In this document: piece after piece, positions 33,430 through 45,021 of the stretch
Numbering within the stretch: position 1 is the stretch's first letter
Layout of the letters: the number at the start of each line of letters is the position of its first letter
Assembly: GCA_019633425.1 (NCBI GenBank)
Contig: WSUB01000063.1
Location: 124,001-188,000 of the forward strand
Direction: 5' to 3'
Length of the DNA: 64,000 nt
DNA from: Tulasnella sp. 424
Taxonomy: Eukaryota; Basidiomycota; Agaricomycetes; Cantharellales; Tulasnellaceae
The notes under the pieces: model-generated
What the model was told of the DNA's origin: nothing
Databases searched by the model: none
Seen by the model: only the letters and a program-made list of their open reading frames with translations
Made by a program: the position numbers and the translations under genes

Positions 33430-35108
33430 ATGCAAAAGGGAGTCCGAGACCCGTGGTCACCGCATTCAAGCGGTCGCTCGAGCCCTTCGACTTCGGCTCC
33501 AACTTCAGAGGCGCACTTCAGCGGCGACGCAGACGACGAGCTCACTGCCTCGGAAGACACCGCCAGCGTTGTGCCCAGTGGTGTCGCTTCGGACCTTCAT
33601 ACCCGTTCCGATTCGGCTAGCATTTACTCCTACTCATCTTCAACGCATCATTTAACACGAGATATTCATGGGAGGACGTTCAACAATGTCAACGACGTAA
33701 GTACCAACCCTTCCCCTTCTGAATTGCGACGCATGCTTAATAATATTTCAAGTACTACATGCTGCCAGGTGCCTAGCTACTTAACTGCGTATTCGCAGTG
33801 CGCTAACGATAATCCTTGCGTGCTTGGAACGTGAAGCGGACGTCGACGAGCATGGCAGACATGATCTACAACACGAGTTGCTGAAATTAGCCATGGACGG
33901 TATCTTCGTCAGCGCCGACGCTGCGAGCCGCGCGATGACGGCGAAAGACGGCAGAGCACCAGCGGCGTTGGACGTTGGTACCGGCTCCGGATCTTGGGTC
34001 GTGGATTGTGCAAGAACCTTCCCCGAGGCGGAGGTGGTTGGATTAGACCTCGCACCAGCAAACCTCACGACGTGCGTAGGCTGTAATTGCAGGGGCTCAA
34101 ACACGAGGTCTCTAAAATAAATCCTTAGACAACCCCCGCAAAATGCCCGTTTTGAATGCGACGACGCAAATCTTGGGCTGACGCACTATCGGAACAGCTT
34201 TGATGTTATCAACGTCCGCGCCTGTTGTACTGGCTTCGAGGTATCGTAAGGTCTCACGGAGGTTTGAAACCGTGCCAAAACTTATGGTCGATGAAGAGCT
34301 ACCGCAGGTTTCTTGATGACGTTCTGCAGGTACTCCGGCCAGGAGGAGTCTATCAAACGCTTGAAGGCAGCCTGCGGTTGTACGATGAAAACCGGCAACG
34401 CATACCACCGCAGCAAGACAATGATCCTGTATGTTTGCCGGGATCATGAAGCTACGAACTATGTTAATCACTCATGGTTCAGAACTTTTCCTGGACCGTC
34501 AAGATGTGCCATGCTGCTTGGGAAGCAATGCGGGTGTGTGCTTCTTCACCAACAGCGTCGCGTTTTATTCCCATTTAAGGTTTTTGCAACGCTTTAGGCA
34601 CGTGGTGATGGCATCGAGGCATATAATCAAGTTCCCGGCTGGCTCGAGGAAATGGGTGGTGTTTGGGAGGAGGTCGGGGTGCGGGACGTCTGGGTCCCAA
34701 TAGGCCCCTGGAAGACGAACGGTAAGCTGGCATGAGAAGCAATCATGAAGGCATATTCACGACGATATATTTGACTACAGACGGGAAGCAAAGAATTGTC
34801 GGGGAAATGAACCGCCAGAACGTGTTGCGGATCGTGAATTCGTTCAGACCGCTGCTGCTGTCGTATGGTTACTTCGACGAGACGATAGACAAGTGTGTGC
34901 TTTCCTCGATTCTAATACGCGATAAAATAACGGGAATTTTTTCAGGTGGACTTCGAAAGTGCACGAGGAGCTCCGCGAGCTCAAGCGTCCGCTTTATGTC
35001 AGGGTGGGTATTGATCCTTTCATGAGTTCCAGCTCCTCTCTTATTTCACTTTCACATTAGTGGCATTGCGCCTGGGCAGTCAAAAGCAGGTCTCAAATAC
35101 AAAGTTAA
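33430..35108 (+). CDS. Array methyltransferase MT-D (second subfamily)
   Basis: Exon 1 (33430-33696) is 21 nt shorter than in A-C, lacking the QGRRAGSP-like stretch. The microexon is 33753-33768; exon 3 is 33837-34071; the last exon is 35061-35108; about 384 aa. N-terminus MQKGVRDPWSPHSS. Motif I ALDVGTGSGSWVVDCARTF with the D-F signature SADAASRAMTAKDGRAP. Exon 4 gives FDVINVRACCTGFE. The exon-3 acceptor is GTGAAG, weaker than the pyrimidine-AG of other copies but usable. Exon 8 starts DGKQRIVGEMNRQN. The frame is open through all ten exons. Confidence 0.86.
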
Positions 35109-35987
35109 ATGTGCTGCTGGTGGGCCGGCACCCCTCAGATTGCACCTAGCATAAATGTAGTCGTAATATATGTCTCGGCACATTCGTGCTCTTTGTGCAC
35201 TCAAATCCGTTATAATCTGACACCGTAATGTGCACACGGAAGATTCTGATATCCTTCTAGTCGCCGAAGGCATTGAGCGGCTCGAAGTGGCTCCCGATTA
35301 CTAGCTTTGGGGGAAGGGCATCAGGAACGGTGTTTTTTGTTTTTGTTTTTTTAATTTTCTTTCAATTTCGGCGTTTTTCGCACTTTGGTTCTGGTATCGC
35401 CGCTTCCCTTCTCGTCCCACTTCTCGCTGGTTTTATCCAGTGCTTCATCCCCATCTCCTGATCAGTCTGCCACATCTGGTCAAACGAGGAACAGAATTGA
35501 CTTGGATTGGATTCGCCCATCCAAGGTCACCGAAAAAAGCCAACCGCACCGCTTTCCCTAGTGATGCCTCGTGTTTAGGCCGCACCATGACGCGCGAGAC
35601 CTCGCCTCACGCAACCCAGAATGTCTCTTAGCGGCCACATCTCCGCCGTTGACGGTGGGAATGAGTGGCGAACGCTGCAGCGCTCTTTCCCAAAAGCCGT
35701 GTCCCAAAACCTGGCTGCTGTGATTGTAAGGTTTGCAAATGCCGTCGGGCGTTGCGAAGTTACTAGCAGAAGGAGGGGCATAAGCACAGTCTCCCCAAAC
35801 CTTTAAAAGCCAGTACTTTTCACGAGTCTTTCAAGCACATCACACCCAACGTATTCGGTGGCTTGACCCTCACTAGTGCACTCTTGGCATTCGGCCGCAA
35901 CTATCTTTATCCAGCCGAGTCGACGCCGCCTCGTAATTTCCATCGGCCCCGTTCCTCCACCTTCCGCCAGTATATAAGGTCACGGTC
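35109..35987. repeat. Array spacer D-E (short type)
   Basis: This is 879 bp: 3' flank with GGCATTGAGCGG block, a truncated piece of the ERF2 5' region ending near CCGCTTTCC (about 35560), then the single promoter copy with GTGATGCCTCGTGTTT and the TTTAAAAG box at 35802-35809. No UBC9 fragment. Confidence 0.72.
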
Positions 35988-37665
35988 ATGCATGAGGAAG
36001 TCCGAGACCCGTGGTCACCGCGTTCAAGCGGTCGCTGGAGCCCTTCAACTTCGGCTCCAACTTCAGAGGCGCACTTCAGCGGCGACGCAGACGACGAGCT
36101 CACTGCCTCGGAAGACATGGCCAGCGTTGGGCCCAGTGGTGTCGCTTCGGACCTTCATACCCGCTCCGATGGGGCTAGCGTCTATTCCTACTCATCTTCA
36201 ACGCACCAGTTAACACGAGATATTCATGGGAGGACGTTCAACAATGTCAACGACGTAAGTATCAAGCTTCCCTTCTGAATTGCGACGCATGCTTAAAATG
36301 TTTTAAAGTACTACATGCTGCCAGGTGCCTACCCACTTGACTGCACGTTCACAGTGCGCTAACGGTAATCCTTGCGTGCTTGAAACATGTAGCGGACGTC
36401 GAAGAGCATGGTAGACTTGATCTACAACACGAAATGCTGAAATTAGCCATGGGCGGTATCTTCGTCAGCGCCGACGCTGCGAGCCGCGCGATGACGGCGA
36501 GAGACGGCAGAACACCAGCGGCGTTGGACGTTGGTACCGGCTCCGGATCTTGGGTCGTGGATTGTGCAAGAACCTTCCCCGAGGCGGAGGTGGTTGGATT
36601 AGACCTCGCACCAGCAAACCTCACGACGTGCGTAGGCTGTAATTGCAAGGGCTCAAACACGAGGTCTCTAAAATAATTCCTTAGGCAACCTCCGCAAAAC
36701 GCTCGTTTTGAATGCGACGACGCAAATCTTGGGCTGACGCACTATAGGAACAGCTTCGATGTGATCAACGTCCGCGCCTGTTGTTCTGGCTTCGAGGTAT
36801 CGTAAGGCCTCACAGATGTTTGGAACCGTGCCAAAACTTATGGTCGATGAAGAGCTACCGAAGGTTTCTTGATGACGTTCTGCAGGTACTCCGGCCAGGA
36901 GGAGTCTATCAAACGCTTGAAGGCAACCTGCGGTTCTACGATGAGAACCGACAGCGCGTACCACCGCAGCAAGAAAATGATCCTGTATGTCTTTCGGGAT
37001 TACAAAGTTACGAGCTATGCTAATAAATCACGGTTCAGAACCTTTCCTGGACCGTCAAGATGTTCCATGCTGCACAGGAAGCAACGCGGGTGCGTGCTTC
37101 TTCACCCACAGCATCGCGTTTTGTTCACATTTAAGGTTTCTGCAACGCTTTAGGCACTCGGTGGCGGCATCAATGCATATCCTCAAATTCCTGGTTGGCT
37201 TGAGGAAATGGGTGGTGTTTGGGAGGAGGTCGGGGTGCGGGACGTCTGGGTCCCAATAGGCCCTTGGCAGACGAACGGTAAGCTGACATGAGAAGCAATC
37301 GTAGAGGCATGTTCACGACGATATATTCGACTACAGATGAGAAGCAAAGAATTGTCGGGGAAATGAACCGCCAGAACGTGTTGCGGATCGCGAATTCGTT
37401 CAGACCGCTGCTGCTGTCGTATGGTTATTTTGACGAGACGATAGACAAGTGCGTGCTTTCTTCGATTCTAATACACGATAAAATAACGGTGATGTTTTTC
37501 AGATGGACTTCGAAAGTGCACGAAGAGCTCCGCGAGCTCAAGCGTCCGCTTTATGTCAGGGTGTGTATCGATCCTTCCATAAGTTCCAGCCCTTCTCTTA
37601 TTTCGCTTTTATATTAGTGGCATTGCGCCTGGGCGGTCAAAAGCAGGTCTTCAATACAAGGCTAA
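35988..37665 (+). CDS. Array methyltransferase MT-E (second subfamily)
   Basis: Exon 1 is 35988-36254, the microexon 36309-36324, exon 3 starts at 36393, the last exon is 37618-37665; about 384 aa. N-terminus MHEEVRDPWSPRSSGRWS. Motif I ALDVGTGSGSWVVDCARTF. Exon 3 has AMGGIF where all other copies have MDG or LDG. Exon 6 gives NLSWTVKMFHAAQEATR, so three positions conserved elsewhere are changed. Exon 1 looks identical to that of MT-F. The frame and splice sites are intact. Confidence 0.86.
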
Positions 37666-38564
37666 ATGTGCTGCTGGTGGGCCGGCATCCGTTAAATTGC
37701 ATCTAGCATGAATGTAGTTGTGATATGTCTCGGCACATTCATACTCTTTGTGCACTCAATTCGTTATAATCTGACACCATAATGTGAACACGGGAGATTC
37801 TGATATCCTTCTTGTCGCCTACGGCATTGAGCGGCTCGCAGTGGCTACCGGTTGTTAGCTTTTTGGGGAAAGGGCGCCAGGAACGGTGTTTTGTTCCCAA
37901 TTTCGGCGTTTTTCGAACTTTAGTTCGGGCATCGCTGCTTCTCTCCTCGTCCCACTTCTAGCTGGTTTTATCCAGTGCCTCATCCTCATCTCCTGATCAG
38001 TCTCCACCCCTTCGACATCAGGTCAAACGAGGAACAGAGTTGACTTGGATTGGATTCGCTCATCCAAGGTCACTGAAAAACGCCAACCGCACCGCTTTCC
38101 CTGCGGCTTGTATGACCGCGCCGAGTGGCTCGCATAGTGATGCCTCGTGTTTAGGCTCCATTATGACGCGTGAGACCTTCGCCTCGCGCGACCCAGAATG
38201 TCTCTTCGCGGCCACATCTCCGCCGTTGACGGTGGGAATGAGTGGCGAACGTTGCAGCGTTCTTTCCCAAAAGCCGTGTCCCAAAACCTGGCTGCTGTGA
38301 TTGTAAGGTTTGCAAATGCCGTCGGGCGTCGCGATGTTACTAGCAGAAGGAGGGGCAGGAGCACAATCTCCCCAAACCTTTAAAAGCTAGTACTTTTCAC
38401 GAATCTTTCAAGCACATCACACCCAACGTATCCGGTGGCTTGACCTTCACTAGTGCACCCTTGGCATTCGGCCGCAACTATCTTTATCCAACCGAGTCGA
38501 CGCCGCCTCGTAATTTCCATCGGCCCCGTTCCTCCACCTTCCGACGGTATATAAGGTCACGGTC
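37666..38564. repeat. Array spacer E-F (short type)
   Basis: This is 899 bp, nearly the same as spacer D-E but with about 36 extra bases (TGCGGCTTGTATGACCG region, near 38100-38137) between the truncated ERF2 5' piece and the GTGATGCCTCGTGTTT block. TTTAAAAG box at 38379-38386. Confidence 0.72.
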
Positions 38565-40240
38565 ATGCATGAGGAAGTCCGAGACCCGTGGTCACCGCGT
38601 TCAAGCGGTCGCTGGAGCCCTTCAACTTCGGCTCCAACTTCAGAGGCGCACTTCAGCGGCGACGCAGACGACGAGCTCACTGCCTCGGAAGACATGGCCA
38701 GCGTTGGGCCCAGTGGTGTCGCTTCGGACCTTCATACCCGCTCCGATGGGGCTAGCGTCTATTCCTACTCATCTTCAACGCACCAGTTAACACGAGATAT
38801 TCATGGGAGGACGTTCAACAATGTCAACGACGTAAGTGTCAACCTTCCCTTCTGAATTGCGACACATGCTTAAAGATGTTTTAAAGCACTACATGCTGCC
38901 AGGTATCTACCCACTTGACTGCACATCCACAGTGCGCTAACGGTAATCCTTGGGTGCTTGAAACATGTAGCGGACGTCGAAGAGCATGGTAGACTTGATC
39001 TACAACACGAGATGCTGAAATTAGCCATGGACGGTATCTTCGTCAGCGCCGACGCTGCGAGCCGCGCGATGACGGCGAAAGACGGCAGAGCACCAGCGGC
39101 GTTGGACGTTGGTACCGGCTCCGGATCTTGGGTCGTGGATTGTGCAAGAACTTTCCCCGAGGCGGAGGTGGTTGGATTAGACCTCGCACCAGCAAACCTC
39201 ACGACGTGCGTAGGCTGTAATTGCAAGGGCTCAAACACGAGGTCTCTAAAATAAATTCTTAGACAACCCCCGCAAAATGCCCGTTTTGAATGCGACGACG
39301 CAAATCTTGGGCTGACGCACTATCGGAACAGCTTCGACGTGATCAACGCCCGTGCCATCTGTTCCGGCTTCGAGGTATCGTAAGGTCTCACAGAGGTTTG
39401 AAACCGTGCCAAAACTTATGGTCGATGAAGAGCTACCGCAGGTTTCTTGATGACGTTCTGCAGGTACTCCGGCCAGGAGGAGTCTATCAAACGCTTGAAG
39501 GCAACCTGCGGTTCTACGATGAAAACCGGCAACGCATACCACAGCAGCAAGACGATGATCCTGTATGTCTTTCGGGATTACAAAGTTACGAACTATGTTA
39601 ATCACTCATGGTTCAGAACTTTTCCTGGACCGTCAAGATGTGCCAAGCTGCGTTTGAAGCAATGCAGGTGCGTGCTGCTTCACCCACAGCATCGCGTTTT
39701 ATTAACATTTAAGGTTTTTGCAACGCCTTAGGCACTTGGTGACGTCAATGCGATGGATCAAATTCCTGGCTGGCTTGAGGAAATGGGTGCTGTTTGGGAG
39801 GAGGTTGGAGTGCGGGACGTTTGGGTCCCAATAGGCCCTTGGCAGACGAACGGTGAGCTGACATGAGAAGCAATCGTAGAGGCATGTTCACGACGATATA
39901 TTCGACTACAGATGAGAAGCAAAGAATTGTCGGGGAAATGAACCGCCAGAACGTGTTGCGGATAGTGAATTCGTTGAGACCGCTGCTGCTGTCGTATGGT
40001 TATTTCGACGAGACGATAGACAAGTGTGTGCTTCTCTCATTTCTAATACGCGATAAAATAATGGGGAATTTTTCCAGATGGACTTCCAAAGTGCACGAAG
40101 AGCTCCGCGATCTGAAGCGTCCGCTTTATGTCAGGGTGTGTATCGATCCTTTCATAAATCCCAGCTCTTCTCTTATTTCGTTTTCATATCAGTGGCATTG
40201 CGCCTGGGCAGTCAAAAGCAGGTCTCCAATACAAGGCTAA
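38565..40240 (+). CDS. Array methyltransferase MT-F (second subfamily, mosaic)
   Basis: Exon 1 is 38565-38831, the microexon 38887-38902 (CACTACATG, so His-Tyr-Met in place of Tyr-Tyr-Met), exon 3 starts at 38971, the last exon is 40193-40240; about 383 aa. N-terminus as MT-E. Motif I ALDVGTGSGSWVVDCARTF. Exon 4 reads INARAICSGFE, as in MT-A and MT-C, unlike D and E (INVRACC). Exon 7 lacks one codon (ALGDVNAMDQIPGW). The frame is intact. It is followed by the intact ERF2-like gene. Confidence 0.86.
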
Positions 40241-40919
40241 ATGTGCTGCTGGTGGCCGGGAGCTGTCAAATTGCATCTAGCATAAATGTAGTCGTGATAT
40301 GTCTCGGCGCATTCATACTCTTTGGGCACTCAATTCGTTATAATCTTACACCATAATGTGCACACGGGAGATTCTGATAGCCTTCTTGTCGCCGACGGCA
40401 TTGAGCGGCTCGCAGTGGCTACCGATTGTTAGCTTTTGGGGAAAGGGCGCCAGGAACGGTGTTTTGTTCCCAATTTCGGCGTTTTTCGAACTTTAGTTCG
40501 GGCATCGCTGCTTCTCTCCTCGTCCCACTTCTAGCTGGTTTTATCCAGTGCTTCATCCCCATCTCTTGATCAATCTACCACCCCCTCGACATTAGGTCAA
40601 ACGAGGAACGGCGTTGATTTGGATCGGACTCGTCCATTCAAGGTCATCGAAAGACTCGCAAAACGCCGACCGCGTCGCTCCTTTCTTTTTTCCCGTTAAT
40701 AATCGCCTCAATTTCCCCTCCTCAGGTTCAACAAAACAAGCACGCTCGTTCTCGCTGGCCGTCCCTACGCTACAAAGTCTCTCTCTTCTCTCTTCTCCTT
40801 TACTGTCGTCCCACTCGGTGTCGCCAACCGTTCAGTCCAGATCCGAATAGGTCTCATCCACCCAGCACATCACGCCCCCACGCAACAAATACCCGGAGGC
40901 TTGCAGCGCAGAAGGCCTC
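40241..40919 (+). promoter_or_regulatory. Right flank of the array and promoter of the ERF2-like gene
   Basis: This begins as the standard MT 3' flank (GGCATTGAGCGG near 40399, GGCGCCAGGAACGGTG near 40446), then the full ERF2 5' region with a pyrimidine-rich tract (TCTCTCTTCTCTCTTCTCC near 40780), common before fungal start sites. The ERF2 ATG is at 40920. Confidence 0.6.
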
Positions 40920-43900
40920 ATGGCTTCACCGTCGAACAATCGCTCTCCATTCGAAAGTCCATCAACGATGCAGTCGTCCTCGGCCGCCGCAAAGGCGACC
41001 GAGTTGTCAAGCCCGTCAGGGACGCCGACGAGGCCCTCGGCTTCTGGCGTTGGAGGTGAAGCTCTTGCAGTAGGGCTTACCCGCACACAGCGTTCACCGT
41101 CTCTGAGTCTCGCTATTCCTGCCGAGCCGTCAACACCTCGTACGGGGGGTGCTACGGCAGATCGTTCATTCAATTTATCACGAACGACACCAACGGTACA
41201 TATCACAAGCCCAATTCGCGAATCCTCATCACTTCAAGCTACACCGCTCTCCGCTGCCAACACCTCGTCCTCGTCAGCAGCGACATCACCCGTCAGCCCT
41301 GGTCGAGCAAGGCAAGGCAGTCAAACCCATGCTGGCGGCATTTTACCACCGGCCTCGTTCTTCCGACCATCAAAGCCCAACTCCGCGACGAACCGGACCT
41401 CTGGTGGCGGCAGCTTCAACTTCCCCGGTAGCCCACCAAAGTCGTCCTCCCTAGGCAGCATTGGCATTGGTTTGCCGTTCAAGGCGAGCTCGCCTGCTGC
41501 ATCGCCACTAGCGCCAAAGGGCAGTGGGCTGCCAAGCACGTTCAAGACACCCAATCTCGCTTTAGGTGGCGGAGATGCCGGCGCCCGCATGACCAAGCCG
41601 AGTCGAGAACCTTTGTTACCCGTTAGGGAACAACAGACGGGCAACAGGACCCAGAGTAGCATTGCGGATACGAGTGCAAGTTCAGCGGGTGTGCGAGGAA
41701 GCTTTGAGAGGATGTGGAGGAGAGGAGGGCCCGAAACGCCAGGTACGGCCACGCCTCGAAGGAGCGTCGATCGGAGAAGCGAGAAGAGCGTTCCGGCAGG
41801 CGTCGTTGAAGAGACGGAGGTGGATGGGGGCAATAATATGGACCTGGAAGCTGGACGAAAGAGCGGAGACGGCGAATTCAGCGACGACGCGACCCCTCAA
41901 CCTTCACCCCTCCCAGAAGATCGAAATCGGTTCGCTCAAGATGATATCGACCGACTTACCGTCGATGATATTGGAGATGGCGCCATTGGGGGCGGAGTCG
42001 TGATGGAAATGGGGCGTTTATCTCTTGCGGACACGGCTGTGCGACCAATGTCGATGGCTGACACGAGTGTTCGGACGAGTTATCGAACGGGTGACGGAGG
42101 AGATACGGACTTGGAGAGTGCTATCATTGGAGATGCAGTTGTGTTCCGAAGGAGTCAAGGAGCCATGGTGATGTTGGACACACCAAAGTCCCCCAAGACA
42201 CCTCGGACTCCCGGTGGCGGGATGGGGGCTATCACAAGCTTCTCCTTCGACACAGAACGAACGGACTATGAGTCACAATCCCCTCCACCAAATTCAGCTC
42301 ACCCGCTTGCGCAAACCCACCATATCCCCGCTCCAAGCACGCCAGCCCAGCAGTCTCGCCACGCCCACTTCGCTCCTTCACCTCACCGTTCACCAAAGAA
42401 CCTCGCTAATGGGAAACCCTCTTCCTCAACCACTTCCTTACCGACTTCGAATCGTGGCCTATTCCACAGATCTTCCGAAATGGAACCAACTTCATTCACC
42501 GCTTCGCCACCGTACATGGTTCCAGTCATGTCTGGGAAATCGCAAAAGCATTTGCGCAATTACGAGATTCACCCCAGCCAGAACAAGTTTTTCTTCAATG
42601 GCCATATCATCGCTGGTGGGGATTCTGCTATGCCCTTTATTGGTGCTTTAATCTTGTTGTTGGGTGTCGCGGGGACATGGTTTGGGACGACGTGCGTTTT
42701 TTGGTGGCATCGTGGTGGTGGAGGACAAGCCATTGCTGCCATTGGAGCCTACTTGTGCTTGTTGACGCTGAGCAGCATGCTAATGACCGTGAGTCTCATC
42801 TGTTCGCGCGTTCGGGAGATCCGCAAAGTTCTGAACGAAGCGCTTTATTGTCTTGTGCAGGCCTTCCGAGACCCAGGCATCTTGCCTCGAGACTTGGACC
42901 CCGATCCACCATGCGCACCATTGGATTCCAGTGCATCGGAGAGTCAACGTGTACCTTTGCCAAGAGATCTCCGTGTTCGTGCCGGCACGTAAGTGATTTG
43001 AAAGCTTTTTTTTCGGGACTTTTTTGGGATGCCGTTCGTGCCGTGCCGAGCATATTCTGATCTTTCGGCATCGTTTTCAATGACGAACAGGGTGAGAGTC
43101 AAGTATTGCGTAACATGCAAGACATATCGGCCGCCGAGATCAAGCCATTGTAAGATGGTGAGTGGCCCCTTTTGGAAAATTCTCTATTCTTTGGCAATTG
43201 ACCGTGCGTGTTGTGGGTGCTACCTCGGCAGTGCGACAATTGCGTTGATGGATGTGACCATCATTGCCAATGGGTCAACAACTGCGTTGGACGGAGGAAT
43301 TATACACATTTCATTACTTTCGTTGTGACGGCTGTAAGTTTTGAGTTGGCAACTTAGTTTAGGATGTGGCGCTAACGTTCTGATTTCTGTTCTTCTAGAG
43401 CATCACCACACTTCTCGTTCTCGCAACTGGAATCGTTCACATCTATCTCATTACGCACGAAAACCACTGGCCCGTTAAAGAAGGTTTCAAACATGCTATT
43501 GGCAGCGTCGTCGTCGTGGCGCTGTGCCTTGTGGTGATGTGGCCGTTGTTGGCACTGACGCTTTATCATGTCCGGGTATGGCGTCTCTCGACTTGCTACG
43601 GTGATTGCCAAGAAAGACAACTGACTTGACTACGATAGCTTCTACTTTTGAACATTACTACGATCGAGCAAGTACGGAACCAAGCCCACCGGAAGCTAAC
43701 GGACGCGCCTTCACCGGCAAATCCGTTTAGCATTGGTCGCTGGTGGCACAACGTTGCATATCTTCTATGTCGACCTCCTGGATACTCTTGGGTTGACTTA
43801 CCTGGGTATAGCACGAGCGATACTCGAAAGGTGAGAGGCTATTTGCCCGGGCCTGGGCTATCATTTTGGGGCTGAAGAGCACTAACACGTTGAATCTTGC

Positions 43901-44006
43901 CACTTTACCGCAGGTGAATCCTGGTTTTGTCGTGCGCCCCGCAAGTACAGTGGAGGGTGACCTTGAAAGCAGCGTCATGCGGGATTCGAGAGATGATTGG
44001 CGCTAG
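40920..44006 (+). CDS. ERF2: ERF2-type DHHC protein S-acyltransferase (palmitoyltransferase)
   Basis: Exons 40920-42788, 42861-42988, 43091-43157, 43232-43333, 43399-43575, 43639-43830 and 43914-44006 give 875 aa. Residues 1 to about 540 are Ser/Pro/Thr-rich and likely disordered. Then [14 protein letters not shown], two membrane helices (about 568-592 and 600-620), [17 protein letters not shown], the cysteine-rich domain [17 protein letters not shown] with the catalytic [17 protein letters not shown], and two further helices. DHHC enzymes attach palmitate to cysteines; yeast Erf2 (with Erf4) palmitoylates Ras. The layout and PG-x-LPR motif fit Erf2, but the head is far longer than in yeast. 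The first intron (42789-42860) is 72 nt, in frame and stop-free, so it can be mistaken for coding sequence. Confidence 0.92.
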
Positions 44007-45021
44007 TTCGTGTAATATATACCTGCGTTTCTGTGTATCCTATACTTCAATTCTTTTTGGGATGTCTTTCCCCTTCTTTCGTTACATTATGCTACACTTG
44101 TCTTGTTTCGTCACCTGTGGTGAATTCTATTACTTCCGTTTGGGAGGTCCCTAGAGACCTGACGAACGAGACGGCGGACGTGCCGGCCAGGTTGAGCAGC
44201 GAATGATGATTGGATGAGAGTCTGAGACAACGGATAAAGGAAGAAGCACTAAAAGGGTTGCAAGTTAAATAATATTTCCTTTTGAGATTGATGTTTGTGT
44301 GTGCTCAGACGGAGATTGGTCACCGGGGGTCACCCTCGGGCATTGCATCATGCACCCCAAATCGTTGCAGCGGGATGGACCGGGGGTAAAGTAAGCGCAT
44401 GACTTGGCATTCTTTCTCGTCGTTTTAGGCGTCAGCTAAGACATCATGAAGCACTAATTTGATGGTGTTGAGAGGCTAATACGCCTCGTCTCGCGTGAAG
44501 AGGGATTGGGCTTCGGGTTCGCCCTACTCCGTCTCACGGCCACGGCAGTCCTGAAAGATATGAGCGTGTCATGGAGTGCTGTGCAGGTCGTTGGAGCATA
44601 GTGCCTGAGGGTGAGATACCGATCGGAGGACGGGGTTGAGTACGGCAAGGAATTCCCCGTTTGAATAGTAGTTTTTCGTATTTGGATGGTCAAAGGTCAA
44701 AGAATTCTTTCGGTTAGATATCGCCTTACGCAGCACAGCGGCCCGTGGATGCATTACGCGCCCGCGACCCTTATTCTGGGGGGAGAAACATTGGGTCATT
44801 TACCTCTCACTTTGATCCAATCCCCTGGTGGAGGGGGGTACAGCCAAAGGAGACAGAATTCGTTGCAGGGGACCTTTTTTTTTTTTACAACCAACCACCT
44901 CTGGCAATCCCCATTCTCGATTCTCTTTCTCCTCTGCCGCCACTACTTTAGTGCTGCCGACCGAAGTTCTTCTAAGCTTAGAAGCATCGAATAGTACTCC
45001 TGCGAGCGACAGGCACCCCTC
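44007..45021. other. Intergenic region ERF2-like gene / Zn2Cys6 gene
   Basis: This is 1.0 kb. It contains the ERF2 3' UTR and the promoter of the transcription factor, including a long T run near 44875-44886. No convincing gene or RNA structure is seen. Confidence 0.5.

Larger units (their letters stand above)
22772..40835. repeat. Tandem array of six methyltransferase gene units with captured flank sequence
   Basis: Start codons of the six genes are at 23679, 27041, 30422, 33430, 35988 and 38565, so periods are 3362, 3381, 3008, 2558 and 2577 bp. Homology covers genes, 3' flanks and promoters. Units A-C begin inside UBC9 exon 1 and are longer; D-F lack the UBC9 piece. The right limit is in the 5' region of the ERF2-like gene. 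All units are on the plus strand. Confidence 0.9.

Noticed and set aside
35241..35420. T-rich runs and GGCATTGAG block after each MT gene as a structured RNA
   Set aside because: Conservation is explained by recent duplication of the 3' flank; I could not draw a stable shared stem with compensating changes.
35971..35978. TATATAAG just upstream of the MT-E ATG (and 38548-38555 in MT-F) as TATA box
   Set aside because: It is only about 10-17 bp before the start codon, so a transcription start after it would lie inside the gene. The other copies do not keep it (TATTTAAA, TATTTCGT, TACTTAAG, TATTGAAG). The TTTAAAAG box about 170 bp upstream is better placed.
22772..40835. Regular repeats as CRISPR array or transposon
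   Set aside because: The repeat unit is 2.5-3.4 kb and consists of complete eukaryotic genes with promoters. There are no terminal inverted repeats, no transposase or reverse transcriptase, and no short repeat-spacer pattern.
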